64,000 nt of DNA from positions 34,794,052-34,858,051 of the forward strand of contig OZ034977.1 in the NCBI GenBank assembly GCA_964030785.1, in the 5' to 3' direction. The position numbers and the translations under genes are program-made. This document shows, in pieces, positions 11,801-23,600 of the stretch (its first letter is position 1; each line of letters opens with the position of its first letter). Below the pieces are notes generated by a model, which worked only from the letters and a program-made list of their open reading frames with translations, was not told where the DNA came from and searched no databases. The DNA comes from Siderastrea siderea. Taxonomy: Eukaryota; Cnidaria; Anthozoa; Scleractinia; Rhizangiidae.

Positions 11801-13541
11801 TAGCTGGTACAAAGACAATACAAGAGTGCGGAGCAGCGACCATGTTGTGTTTGCAGAGTCAGGACAAATGCTGGTGATTCCTCAGTCTGACGAGGGAGAT
11901 GCCGGCAGTTATGCTTGTGAGGCCACGAATTCGCAAGGCACTGTGACGCACAGAGTGAAGCTGTCAGTAGAAACAGGTAGGTGGATTGTCTGCCAGTTAG
12001 TTCGCCCACGAACGGTGGCCAATTTACCTCCCATCAACTCATAACCAACTCGGAGGTCTACGGTCATTTCGATACAAAGTCGATTAGTCACCGCAAGGCG
12101 TTTCGATACAAACTAAAGTCGTTCGATACAAACCTTCAGTCGATTCGATACACTTACAGTCGTTTCGATATAAAGTCGATTTGATACAAGTCTCGCTTTA
12201 ATACATACCTCATATTGTTTTCGATTCTTATCTTTAGTCAATTCGATACAGTTTAATTCGTTTAGATACAACCAACCAACCAACCAACCTATGAGAGCAA
12301 TTGTTGATATTAATTAAATTGAAGTGTTTCGCGACCCAACCTCACAGTTGCCGTAGAAACTAATATCTTCGATATTGAAAACTCGTTTACCTAGGAAAAA
12401 GAAGAAATTCTTGTTAAATAAACTGCTACAATGACAAGTGAGAAACACCTTTAAATCGACTTTGTGCAGGAGGTCCCGGGTTCCAGTCCTCGCTCGCTGG
12501 TTTTGTCTTCGGTAATCCGAATTTTAACTGCTTACCCTTTGAAAATAACCTACTGGACAGCCTACAGCCACTTGTGATTCTTAAACTGTTTTGTTTGTTT
12601 GATATTTGGTAATAATATTTTGATATGCTTCCCAAGTCGAGCTTAATATGACCCTGGTTTTTCAATTAGTGCTCTTCTATAATCTTTGTTTTTTTCTTCC
12701 AGAAAAATGCACTGATGTTACTGTGAATGAGAAGTTCAACAAATCAAAGTACGTGAGATATGACAAGAAGACATTTTTAGGAATCATAGTTGTGGTGATA
12801 GTGTCTTGTATTGTTGTAACATCAATGGTGTGGTTATTCATTCAATACAACACTCTCTCGTGCGGCAAAAAGAGAAAGAGACGCAATGGGGTTCCATTTG
12901 GAGCTGACTGTTCAGATGAGACTAACTCCAAGGCTTTTCAACATGAAGACATAAGCTACATACCTCTGAAGTTATCCAGTTCAAGCAGTACACAAACTAG
13001 CCGCGAATCACCTCGCTCAACAGCAACTTTTATCACATCCTCTGAATCAGCCCAAGGGCCGTGTATTGTCACTAACCTCGCTTCGAGCTCGGAAAACGCT
13101 TCGGGCTCCGAAGAGAAGTCGTCAACAGTCGACAATATTTCGTCAGAGAACTCGCTTAAAGGGAGTCATAGCTCATTAACATCTTCATGCCCGTCAGACT
13201 CTTGCCTTCCGAGTTACCAACAAGTGGTTACTTCAGCGCAAATACATGTTTCAGATAGTGACTCAGAAAAACTCAGATCGAACTCCCCTGGACGTGGGAG
13301 AAATAATTCCCACAGTGAAGATCCAGGAGGAGGAGTTTGTGAACACAAACTAGACATTCCTGACAGCAGCCATTGCTGTGAGCAGACTTCTTTATCTCCG
13401 AGACCATCGTCAACGAGAGACGATAGCGATAGTTCGCTTGGAGATAACAGAACTGATGTGTGCGTGACTGTTTATCCGTTAACGGACTCAGACACGTCTT
13501 GCGTGACGGATGGGGTAGATTGTAAGTCGATAGAAACATAG
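1285..13541 (+). CDS. LRIG-like transmembrane protein with LRRs and three Ig domains (5' partial, 14 exons)
   Basis: Coding exons: 1285-1356, 4114-4185, 4339-4425, 4801-4872, 5415-5486, 5864-5944, 6521-6592, 7688-7759, 8411-8574, 9035-9207, 9620-9761, 10680-10961, 11698-11976, 12703-13541. Together they give 825 aa and a TAG stop. The first eight exons each encode one LRR and are all phase 2; six are exactly 72 nt. Exon 8411-8574 is the LRR C-terminal cap (CDCKLSWFPVWL, then two more Cys). Three Ig domains follow, each with the Cys-Trp-Cys core: TLQC/VNW/YYQC, ELHC/LSW/YTC and VLEC/ISW/YAC. The last exon encodes a hydrophobic span (FLGIIVVVIVSCIVV...), a basic stop-transfer KKRKRR, and a roughly 230-aa Ser-rich cytoplasmic tail with an LPSY motif of the kind bound by WW domains. 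LRR-LRRCT-3xIg-TM is the LRIG plan (15 LRRs in vertebrates), so signal peptide, N-cap and about seven LRRs should lie before the window. LRIG proteins modulate receptor signalling at the membrane. A related LRR-Ig receptor cannot be excluded. Confidence 0.85.
1440..1510 (+). repeat. Single copy of the ~108-bp repeat family of this locus
   Basis: The run AAAAGTTAGAACC, then CAGCATAATAAAC, then CACCACAGGAAAGTA matches the core of the tandem arrays at 3447-3976 and 10995-11403. It is a lone unit in an intron of the LRIG-like gene. Confidence 0.6.
2218..2396 (+). mobile_element. Short element with TTTCAATAA ends (MITE-like), copy 1
   Basis: A 180-bp block starts TTCAATAAGCACCGACAG and ends TTTTATTGAAACCCCTG, so its tips are inverted copies of TTTCAATAA. 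Similar copies lie at 40214-40386, at 40573-40743 (inverted), and as partial copies at 42634-42741 and 49390-49478. No coding capacity is seen. It lies in the long intron of the LRIG-like gene. Confidence 0.65.
2397..3446. other. LRIG-like gene intron, no supported gene
   Basis: Short open frames near 2762-2984 on the minus strand show no recognisable domain and no convincing splice context. ACATGGCGGACG near 2885 resembles a YY1-type motif, but the frame stops after five codons. Confidence 0.4.
3447..3976 (+). repeat. Tandem array of ~107-bp units, five copies
   Basis: Five head-to-tail units each carry CACACTTTAGGATTTCATCC, then CACAGACTCAAAAGTTAGAA, then CAGCATAATAAACA, then CAGGAAAGTACTGCTCAGTA. 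Neighbouring units are over 90% alike by eye. The array ends about 140 bp before LRR exon 4114-4185. The same unit occurs in other introns of this gene (1440, 7893 and 10995). Confidence 0.85.
5140..5325 (+). repeat. Short-unit minisatellite in LRIG-like intron
   Basis: About six imperfect units built on CAACTGGGTACCCTGTTCCC follow each other with spacings of roughly 25-40 bases. The spacing is irregular and this is intronic low-complexity DNA. Confidence 0.65.
6170..6260 (+). repeat. ATT/ATC trinucleotide-rich tract
   Basis: Imperfect (ATTATC)n-type simple sequence in the intron before LRR exon 6521-6592. Confidence 0.6.
6905..7345. mobile_element. Palindrome-rich TTCAACA/TGTTGAA element
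   Basis: TTCAACA, TGTTGAA and close variants recur at least ten times on both strands, as in CAACATTGTTGAA. The internal self-complementarity looks like a non-autonomous DNA element. No open frame of note. The borders are approximate. Confidence 0.4.
7408..7470 (+). mobile_element. Partial end of the GGCCCAGTTGTTCAAA MITE family
   Basis: GGCCCAGTTGTTCAAAGC matches the terminal inverted repeat of the intact element at 47533-47635. Only one end is recognisable here. Confidence 0.5.
7893..7990 (+). repeat. Diverged single unit of the ~108-bp repeat family
   Basis: TTAGTATTTTACTCACAAAC, TAGTTAGAAC and GTACCACAGAAAAGTACT follow the same order as the arrays at 3447 and 10995, with more substitutions. 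A poly-C tract of about 15 follows near 8015. Confidence 0.5.
8788..8946 (-). mobile_element. Penelope-like terminal fragment with 11-bp target-site duplication
   Basis: AAGGAGTCGTG at 8777-8787 is repeated exactly at 8947-8957, bracketing a block that carries GGGGGTTAGTTTCTAAAG and GACGTTTCGAGCGTTAGCCC. Related blocks lie at 26935-27215 and 35957-36280. The minus strand reads CTGACGA...CGAAACGTC, like the hammerhead-ribozyme core known from Penelope-like terminal repeats. It sits in GACTGACT-rich simple sequence before Ig exon 9035. Confidence 0.55.
10995..11403 (+). repeat. Second tandem array of the ~108-bp family, about four copies
   Basis: It begins about 35 bp after the Ig2 exon (10680-10961). 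Units repeat GACTCAAAAGTTAGAACC, CACCACAGGAAAGTACTGC and CTTTCATTTGAATGGTCACA. Units here are more diverged from each other than in the 3447 array. Confidence 0.8.
12055..12275 (+). repeat. Degenerate short tandem repeat based on TCGATACAAA..AGTCG
   Basis: TTCGATACAAA and CAGTCGATTCGATACA variants follow each other about ten times with 15-30 base spacing, ending in a (CCAA)n run near 12270. It lies in the intron between the third Ig exon and the transmembrane exon. Confidence 0.7.
12440..12510 (+). mobile_element. Possible tRNA-derived SINE relic
   Basis: GGGTTCCAGTCCTCGC resembles an RNA polymerase III B box. No convincing A box or tRNA fold is visible, so only a weak call is possible. Confidence 0.25.
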
Positions 13542-16500
13542 CAGTGATAGTTTTTATTTTATATTAAATTATGTTTAGAACTTATGCTTGGTTCCTTCCT
13601 GTAAAATTATCACAAGATTTAGCGTAAGAACGTTCACATTTTGAAAGAAGCACAAGCAGGAAGTAACTTACGTACGTTAAGTACTGTCCTGGTCGTGTGC
13701 TTTGTCCGTTTCACACTGGTTCTCTTTGGTGAAAACCAAAAAACAAGGGAAAAAAAAAAATTTCTTGCCCTTTCTCTTTTGCTTATTTCACACGTGGAAC
13801 AGCTAAAAGGGTCGCACTGCAGCCACACGGTGAATGTTGTGATGTCTTCTTTTTCCTATCCTTATCCTTTGTCAGATGGTTCGTCAAAATGCGTTAACTT
13901 TTGTGAGAATTTCTTAGAACTTGCACGAAGTTCTTTTTGGTTCCAATACAACACCATGATCTAAATATTCACTAACACCTTAATCGCGTGGAAATGGTGC
14001 GCTTATTTTAGATTCAGCCTGCGAAAACTGCCTGCGTTTTGGGCGTCGACAAAACCAGGAACATGGAACATTGTGGAACGCTGTTCTACTTCTGGCACTA
14101 ACTTCTTGCTTTGTTCATTTGACGTTTATCATGTTTTTAAAAAATGTACTTTTTTCATAATTTTTTTTAAAAACGCGTTTTAAAAAAATGAAAAGTTTTT
14201 TTGGAATGTGCCAGGTTTTGTTGACGCCTCTCAGTGCGTTTTGCTCTTTTATTCTGGTTTTCCAAAGGTTTTCTTGTAACATCAGAGGCCACAGAAGCTG
14301 GCTTTTTTCACAGGCTGTACGAGGTAGTTCTCTATCCAAACTGTTAACCCAAATTGTACTTCATATAAAATCGAGTATTGATCGCTCAAATGAATTCAAA
14401 CTTTAGTCGCAATTTGGATGGGAGTTTGAATAGTTTTAACATGTTATCGCAAAGTGGATGTAGTAATATATTATTGTGCGTTTGTAAATAGAACAATTTT
14501 TTAAATTCATTCGACAGATATTTACATTTTAATATTGTATCATACTTTATTGTCTAAAATGATTGAAAGTGGGACTGGATTTTCCACAGACCTAAACAGA
14601 CCACTAAGAAAAAGAGGTTGGAAGATTCCGTCCTTTCAGTATCCTTAAGAAGTTTAAGTTGTTTTCATTGTTCCAGAACTTATAACTATAGCGGAAACTT
14701 AAAGGACAGGAATTACGTCTGTTTATTAAGTTTTTGTCTTTCAATTATAAGCACTCTCTCTCAAAGAGAGGAATTGCTTGTTGTTTGGAGGATTTTTCTT
14801 TAAGTGGAAGTTTGCCCAAATCTGCGGTGAATCAGAACTTTGTTAGAAAAGTCCATTTGAAATCGTCCCAAAACGTATGTATCGCTCCTTTACAGCTTTG
14901 TACAAACCTCATTTTCCTCACATGTAGAGACAACGGAAGCTTTCTCAGATTGCGAGCAAGCCCTCGCTAACTTTTTTTATTTTGCCTGTGTTGCAAAAAG
15001 AGGCCTACAACTTTTCTGAAAATGAACCGGTGATTAAAACTCGTTTTCACTTGAAAACATTTTACTTGATGACCGTGTTTGGTCTTCGAATATTCTGTAC
15101 GAAACTTATTTATTGAGGAACGTAAGTTCTGTGGCTAGACAGTAGTATAGAATTCACTTATTCTTTACAAGTATACCAAAAAAAAAAAAATTATAAAATG
15201 AAAGCAAAAATGTACAATTAAAGAGAAAAAGAGATAATCGAGATGCAGTTTGCGGTTTTTGAGTACAGTGCGGTGGTCGGACCTAGTAAGGTCGGTTCCG
15301 ATCTTTAACGCTGGGCCCGGTTCGGAAAAAGCCGATTAGCAATATTCGAGAGTTAAATCATGCTCGATGGAGCCAAGGATTAAAATTCATCCTTCGGTTG
15401 GATTCTGTTCCTGAAAGCTCGATTAACACTAGCCTAGGGACAATAGAGGGGTAAATTTAATCCAGATAGAGAGGTCGATTACCTCTATAATCGGGGGACA
15501 GTTTAATCGGCTTCCCGGGAACCAAGCCGAAGGCCTGCAGGTTGTTTACCAGCGTAATGGGAAAAGCCGGTTGGTCCGCATAAATACACGAGTCTGAGCT
15601 GTTTGTCTCCATCCCAAAGCCAATTTAGACTGAAAGGCCTGTAACTGGTGTGAAAAGATGTAAATGGCAAAGTCCGGGAAAACAGGATTACCTTTTCTCA
15701 TCCTGGAAATTTTCCACCGCAGCTTGTTCCGTTTACATCTCAACCAAAATAGCCCCTTTTATAACCGTGTATGTTGGAGACTGGATAAAATCGCCAAATT
15801 TTGTTGCAAAATGAAGAAAGGACACTACTACTTGCGGATTTTTTCTAAACTCGATCATATTGAATTACTACTGATATCGACTCCAGTAGGAGACAAATAG
15901 AAGCGACTGCGGCAACGAGAATGTTAGAAAACATGCGCGATGGGAAGGGGAAGCAAGGAAAAAAAATTTTCTTGTGCTAGCGCTTTTGCCTGCGTGTAGT
16001 GAAAACCTGATTTGTATGCTCATGAGAAAGCATGCATCTCGACTGACAATTTTAAGCTACGAACGAAAGTGAGGGATATGGGAGTAGACTTTCCAACTGG
16101 GAAAATTTTTACAAATTAACGGTTCAATTCAGTGGTTTTTGACCGCAAAACCGGCGCAAGTAATACTGTTTATCGCCGCTCAAAATTAAGCATGCCTCGT
16201 TCCTGTAGGTGGATTATCCCGTAGAGACGTAGACCTTTGCACTCGTGCGAAAAACCCAGAAGCCCCCGGGTAGGAGGCAGCGTATTCCTGAGTGTTACAA
16301 ATATTATTCAGGGTTCATGACCTTGTAAGATTTTAAAATTCCAGGATTTTTCGTGACCTTTTAACGTTTACTATTACCTAAACTTGGCATTTTGTTTCCA
16401 AAAGCTGTGAACTAGATCCATTTTAAGAACCATTAATTTTCTCTTTTTGTTTTTTCATTGACGACAACAACTTCTGAATATACTTTGTACAATGAAGTTC

Positions 16501-16643
16501 TTTTTTATGAGTTTTCCATGAAACAATTTCCATGCCTTTCCAGGCCTGAAAAATGAAATTATAAAGTTCTATGCCTTTCCAGGTTTTCCGTGACCCGTAC
16601 GATGGCTGATACTGCCTTGATTCTGAAACAAAACTATAAAGCC

Positions 16644-16674
<31 letters not shown>

Positions 16675-17644
16675 CAAAAAACAAAAAACAAAAAAACGGC
16701 AACAGGCAAGGCACAAACTTAAGGTTCAGGCGCGAGACAGGCCAGTCCATAGACGGGGAGATGCACATGCTCGCGTCGCTAGAGCACACCAAGCCGCAAT
16801 AGTGATCATAACATAGGTTCCGTTTGTGCTTCTTTATTTGCACTTAAACACCGTTTTCACGAATTCATCTCCAGGAGAGTTTGTCTATGCTACACAAATT
16901 GGACGATTTGGAACTCTCACGAAGTACGTTTAAAGTGCGCGTTTTTTTGATAACCTAAGTCTCCGTTGGCGATGCTGTCGTGGTTGCTCAAAGTCGCCGT
17001 AAGTGAAAACGTTAATGCGAAAATCGTAGTGCTGTCCGTATGGTCGTATGAATTTCAGTCTCCTGAGGACCAACCGGATTAAAAGAAAAGTGTGTATTAT
17101 GATGCCTATAAGACTACGTTCGACCTATTGTGGGGTGAGCAGTGTAAAATCTAGGCTGCGTGCAGACGTCTCCTATTTGCTTTGCTTCAAGCGGAAAAGA
17201 GCTACGTAAAATAAGGGACAGAGGAACTTGACGGATACGTTTTTTTCTGCATAAGGTCTTGATTCTCACGATATCAGTGCCAATGTCAGTGAAACCCTGG
17301 CAATGAAAATTAGACACCAAACGCCTTTCCCCTTTTGGATTGCACTGTAACATGGCAGTAACGGAAGACTGCACTTCGTAGAAATGACTCAAAGTCTTCG
17401 TTTCTTGGAAGTCAGTCAGAAGTTTGCAAGAGCATTTAGGATTATTCGTCATGTTCAACGTTGCTTAGCAACCTACAGAAAAATCGTCGGCTCAGTAAAC
17501 TCCTTCCTGGGCTCGGCCGGTTGTTGTGATTGGCTTTGGAGTTGTTTCATCAGAAATCAGGACAATACGACGAAGTTCTGGATTAATTCTGACAGGAAGA
17601 TGCTCTAACCAAGGACACTAGCTCGTAGCTCCTTTGGCCGCCGT
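13542..17644. other. Intergenic region, 3' side of both LRIG-like and GPKOW genes
   Basis: Tail-to-tail intergenic stretch of 4.1 kb. It should hold the 3' UTRs of both flanking genes; on the minus strand an AATAAA lies near 16840. No protein-coding exon was recognised. It contains one inverted-repeat MITE and a C-run followed by an A-rich run near 16646-16695. Open frames across those tracts encode only low-complexity peptide. Confidence 0.5.
15313..15528. mobile_element. Small inverted-repeat element (MITE)
   Basis: The left end GGGCCCGGTTCGG...GCCGATTAG is an imperfect inverted match to the right end TTTAATCGGCTTCCCGGGAA. The element is about 216 bp and shows no coding frame. Borders are approximate because no clear target duplication was found. 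Confidence 0.5.
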
Positions 17645-20600
17645 TTAAAACTCATTTGCGTCACCCAAATGCTCGCAAATGTCATCGTAGTCCACAGTGA
17701 CTATACTCTTATCCAGCAAGAGTTGAATAACAGCGCTGTACTTTGAAGTGTCCCGCTTCAGTAACACAGCGAGCTTCAAACAGAAAGGAACAGACAATTA
17801 GCTCATTGTTTTCAACATCTGATTTCTCCAAACAATATTACTGTCAAGTTTCGAAAGTACAGAAACGAGTTACGTCCCTCCTCCCCCTCCAGCCAACTAA
17901 GAAAATAAAGATAAAATCTGGCGTGGACGTCGCGACCGTCCAAAAGCGTTGACGCGCTCCCCCGGGAAAACAAAGACCCCCCCCCCCCGCGCCGAAGAAC
18001 CCATCGCAAACGTCATTGATTAGTGGGTAAGGCAGCTTACTTGTTTTGTACCATCACAAACAGCGAGTCTGATAAATAAAGTTTGAGACTGCAGTGGAAA
18101 CGTCTCCACAAAGGCCGTTCGAGTTTTTATTGAAAACGTATCTTCCGAAAACCTCGTTTTTCGAAAAGGTTGCGCTTACAGCAGATTTTACTGCTGTGTG
18201 CAGACCTTTTTAAAGCATAGTTCGCCGGTTTTATTTGCCTGTCATGAGTCGCCCATAATCACAAGCTGTTAAGGAAATGTGCAGATCTTCTGCTTCTTTA
18301 TGTTTGTATATATTTTAGGAAGTTAGTATTAACACACATTTCATGCACAAATTTCTATCATGTTTTTTTATCGGAGAGAAACACCTTTTTAAAATTAGAA
18401 GCGCTCTTTGCGTTTGTCCTTGCTGCACTTATCAGAGCAAAATGGTGACGTGCAAAAAAACAAAATTCCCTCAACGCTCAGACAGTGTGTAGCGTCCCAA
18501 TTTACACAGGTGCTTCAACCCTGATTATAACTCGAAGACTTCCTGAATAAAGAGAGCTGGTGAATTAGGAAGGGAGAGGGGCAAAGATGAAACAAATAGA
18601 CACTTACCTGTCCCCTGTAACGACCTCGAACCACTCTAACGTGGGCATCCTGTGTCTTCGGTACGACTGTCTCTAGTGCGGACTGTGGTACATCTGAACA
18701 AAAACAAAACCCTCCATAAAAATTTCGGGGAGGTTTTTAAGATCAGAAAATGCTGCGCACCACCTTCCCTAGGTAGTTGACTTCGCCTAATTATTCCAAG
18801 GTAGGTTCAAAACCTGCTCAGCCATAAAATGGACAAGTAGCTCTACTGGCGCTATTTCATGGTATGTAATATATCAAACACGAGAAAGAATGTTTCATCA
18901 CGATATCCAAACACCGAGAAGTGGGTTGAATAAACGAGTTTTTTAACCGACTTCGAGGTGTTTGGATACCTGATGAAACACTCTTTCGAGTTTTTGATAT
19001 GGCTTCTCAAACTATTCATAATTGTTGGAGAAATTCAAAGCAAAAGTTCGCAAAATTTTATGCTAAATAAGATCCGGTATCTAAACCACGTTCACGGGAG
19101 TGATTTCCTTCGTTTTCTCTTCATAAATTACTAATGAGTTTGAGACCGATGTTTCAGAAATAAAGAATGTTTTCCTTGTTTCCTGTGTGTGGAAGTGTTG
19201 TCAGAAATGCATGGAAAAAAGTCTTCTATTTGCTCAAAATATTTCAGTATTAGTAAACGACTTTCAACCAAACATCTCTATTGCGGAAGTAAAATTGTAT
19301 CGTTCTGCCCCCCACCCCCGGCCGTTTTTCTTTTCTGCACAAATTTTAAAAATTGCGAAAAGTTTTCGCAGATTCACGGGATCTCGCACTCTACAACTGA
19401 CGATGGATTTTTTAAATTGCTTCAATCCTCAAGGATATGATAGAGAAAAATAGCTAACACATTCGGGAAACATAGCAATCAAGTGTGATCCCCCTTTAAT
19501 TTGATTAACGGTTATTTGTGTTTGTTGTACACTCGACAAACGTCAAAGATGGACAAAGGTGGTTTCCGATGTGTTGATTTTAATGGTATACCGAACAAAC
19601 AAGGGGGCAAGTCGCACAATATTCTCACCCTCAAGAAGTCTTCCTTCTTCAGTTTCACACACACATCTGTCTGTACTGATCACATCAACTACTTGGACCT
19701 ATGAGGGAAAAAAGACTCCATGATGGCTGCAATATTACTTTTCACTCATTCTCTAGTATCGTCAGTGTTTACTATCAACATTGCGTTCCACGCTACAGCC
19801 ATTTTTCGCCCATTTTAAAATTTAGGAAGGCCCAGAGCTGCAATTTAACGCCCACTTCAAAATGGCGTCCATTTACGCTTAGGCCAAAAATTCTGTAAAA
19901 CTGTTTCAACCATTCACAAATTTGGGGGATCTAAGTTAAGAGGTATATTCACGAGAAGTCTTACTTTAACTGAAGGCTAAGGATGACTATTTTAAAGTAC
20001 AAATTTAACTCCAAGGAACTGCCTCGCAGCTATGTCTAATTTTCCTGATTCTTATTTCCTTGCTTTCTTTCTTGGGTTAATCTCTTAAGATGTAATTAAC
20101 CTGACTAGCTTTACTTTGGAGATGTAGTGTATTATTTCAGTCTTCCTTCTCGGTAACTTTGCTAATTATTTTCATTTTTCTGCAGTATAAATACAGCTCG
20201 TAACACTACTTTAGTTTTATACGTCCCTATATTTTGGTAATTGCTGGTAGAACTGTGCGAGCGATTAACTAACGACTAAAGGCGCTGTTACACTAGGCAA
20301 TTTTTCTTGCAACGTATCCCCCAATTTTGTTGCGCCGTTGCGAGACAAGTTGCACGCAACGTTGCCTAGTGTAACAACTCTAGGCAACGCTGGAAAAATT
20401 CATTGCAGCGTTGCAAGGATCGTTGCGAAAAGTAGAACCGAATTCTAATTCTCGCAACGATTGCGGAAACAAAAAAGTTCCGAGACATGTTCATTTCAGG
20501 GCATGTTACACTGGGCAATTTTTCGTGCAACTTGTATCGCGAGAAAAGTTTCAAGAAAGATTGCCTAGTGTAACAGCGCCTTAAAAGCCACAAGCTATGC

Positions 20601-23600
20601 AGAGGTGCTTTACCTTTTTGTTGTAATATTTGCCTTTTTTGTAATCCTTGCTGATGATTCTTACTCGTGTTTGTGGATATAACCAACATTTCGCGGGTTT
20701 TTCGCTTTGTTCGCGAGAATCACTGTGACTGTTTTGTGAACTGGATTTACTTTTAGCACTCTCTTTGTCCTTTTTGCAATATTTGCTACTCTCGCGGTGT
20801 TTTTCACTGCAAAGAAGACGAAAACTCTTTTAGAATGTGTATATTACCAAAAGGCTTTGGCAGTTCAATAAGTGCTATAAGTTTTTTAAGATTCGTTTTT
20901 ACTTCTAACGCAAGTTTTAGTAATCCAGTGAGGTCATTTGAGGTTATTTGAACTATAGACCTACACGGAAGGCGCTAAACTCTGATTTTCGTGGTATAAA
21001 CAACTACGAAGGATGGGGGCTGGTTTTTTCCCTCCCTGTACGCACGGCGGTAGTCAGCGCTTTGGACTTTCCATTTGTCCTTTGATCTGGAGATTCAAGG
21101 TTTAGGGGTTCAAGGCCTGGTCTCAACACTGGGCCGTATTGTTTCCTTAGACGATAAACTTTACCCCACATTGTCTCTCTCTACCCAGGTGTATAAATAG
21201 GTACCGGTGTCACAGCGGATTCGGACCCCCCCCCCCCCCCCCCGCGGATTTGGACCCTCCCGGTCCAAATCCGCTAGCGGATATGGACCCCATCTCACGG
21301 ATTTGGACCCCCTTCAATAAGGCAATAATTTCCTTTTGAAACGGCAAGTTTTGTGATTAAGGTCTTCTGTCTCCCGGAACGTTTTTAGAATGAGGAATAT
21401 ACATCTTATTTTGGGTTTCAAGTGAGGCAGCTTTTCAATAAATTAGCTTTTACGCTTCTACATATAGCACAGTAATCTTTTGCATACAATTACCGTGTTC
21501 TAAAACCCAAAAGAGATAGTTTGCTGGCAAGGCTGAAGAGCGAAAGAGTCGTTTCGGTGGTTTATATACAAATAGCCAGATTTTCTGTTGAATTTATTTG
21601 GTAGCGTAAGTTTTCACAGGGGGGTCCAAATCCGCGAAGGGGTACAAATCCGCTAGCGAAAGTGGACCCACGGGGGTCCAGATTCGCTAGCGGATTTGGA
21701 CCGGGGGGGGGTCCATTTTTGCTGGCAGATTTGGACCGGGGGGTCCAATTCTGAGGGGTCCAAATCCACTAGGACACTGGCGACATACTGTTGTGGGTAA
21801 CCCTGCGATGGACTGGCAACTCATTCAGGGCAGGGGGGGGATTAGTAATGCTCCTAGTAGCTTCATGTGACAGGAAAAAGATTCGCGCACCGGCCTTGAT
21901 GAGCTTTCTGGTTTGTTCAGTTCAGGAAACTGGACACGGGAGTTTTTTAATTACCATACCCTTCCCTCCTCACACCATCTCCATAGCCAACCCCACGACC
22001 CTCCCCACCCCCCATCTACTCACAACAAGTCATTTTCAATAGAGGAAAGTCCATCTCCCAGAAAACATTACAACAAAGCTAGATTCCCCAAAGGTGAATG
22101 GTAGGATTGATGCAGCACATTTCTATCTTGATCTTGGTCCTCTTTGTTTTCACGTTTTTTGTTGCATGGAGATATTAGCCTTTCTGGCTACTCAGAATTC
22201 GTGTGTAAATAAAGTTCATGTTATGTTATGTTATGTTATGTTATGTTATGTTGTTATGTTATGTTATGTTATGTTGTTATGTTATGTTATGTTATGTTGT
22301 TATGTTATGTTATGTTATGTTATGTTATGTTATGACTCACCTTGTACGATTATCATCTTCCCTGGACCTCTTATGTCCCTTTTGTTCTTTTTCTAACCTT
22401 CTGTCACTTTCTCTCGCCCTGTCTGAAACACACGAGACTTTGAGAAAACAAATAACGCAAACAACAAGAACAAGTTGGTAAAGAAGGCTTCCTTAATCAA
22501 ATGAGGTTGAAGTACAATGGTCAAAGTAGGTCAATTCTCAACTGTCAGAACTGCATTGTAACATATTGTAAGAACCCTTCTCGGGCTCTAGGAGTTAGAG
22601 GGACAAAGTCACCTGGCAAAGAAACATTTTAGGGAACTGATCTTACAGGATCCTTACCCTGTCTTGAAAGAGTCTTGTATTCAGCATCATCTATCAGTCT
22701 TGCATTAAATTGGTGTAATGTGATATTCTGCAAGAAGAAAACAAGTTTGCTTATTAGGTGTATAAAGAATCGGCAGAACAAACTTGTCTTTTGAATGCAA
22801 AAGAAAAACAAGAGTAGACAACAGTAATTTTGGCAACTGACAGATTTACAATCACATAAACTTTTACCGCAACTATACAAGTCAACACATTTTGCTGTTG
22901 CGTGAAATAATTATTATGCTCGATTCAGGTCGATTACTAAAGCTTCAATTGGATATTCGGGTAAATGGTGTAGTCATTATTACAAAATGCTTTTTCTCAC
23001 CTCTTTACTGAGATGGAGTTGCACAGTAATTCGTGTGGTATCTACATCTACAGCAACTATCTGGAAAGAGAAAATAACTCATGCTGGTCAGTATAACAAA
23101 TTTGCTAGGTACTAAATTCTCTTTACCACTACAATGCATTTCTTTATAACCACTTCACAGAAATTGGTGATCCACCAAGAAAATACTCCTGACTTCTCTG
23201 TCCCACTACATTAATTTTAACAGATGATACATGTTCATTTTTCTTGAAAACTAATTATTTCAGCACAAATTTTCATGCAAACGTTTATAACGTTATATGG
23301 TGTGTAACTCATTTTTCCACACGTCCCTGTGATGTTCATTATTCTTGAAAACTAATTAAACCAGCATAAATTTTCATGCAAAGACCTGCAAAAGTTTACA
23401 ATGTTGTATGGAGTGTAACTCACTTTTCCACACATGTCCTTGTGAGGACCTTTCTCAATAACAACTCCTGTGCCAGAGCTGTAATCTAAAACAAAAGTCG
23501 ATCAATTCTTCAGTGGTTTGAATTTTTTTTAAGAACTGTCTTACATGGACCTTGTAGCGTGAATATCCCACTCAAATCTTAGTTTTAGACAGAGAAATCA

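Noticed and set aside
13273..13539. Antisense frame of 88 codons over the LRIG-like tail exon
   Set aside because: Shadow of the sense coding exon, with no independent support.
16423..16843. Frames with runs of Pro or Gly plus hydrophobic residues
   Set aside because: Produced by the poly-C/poly-A tract near 16646; no family resemblance.
22094..22481. Open frames of up to 100 codons with MLCYVMLCYVM repeats
   Set aside because: They are translations of the (TTATG)n microsatellite.
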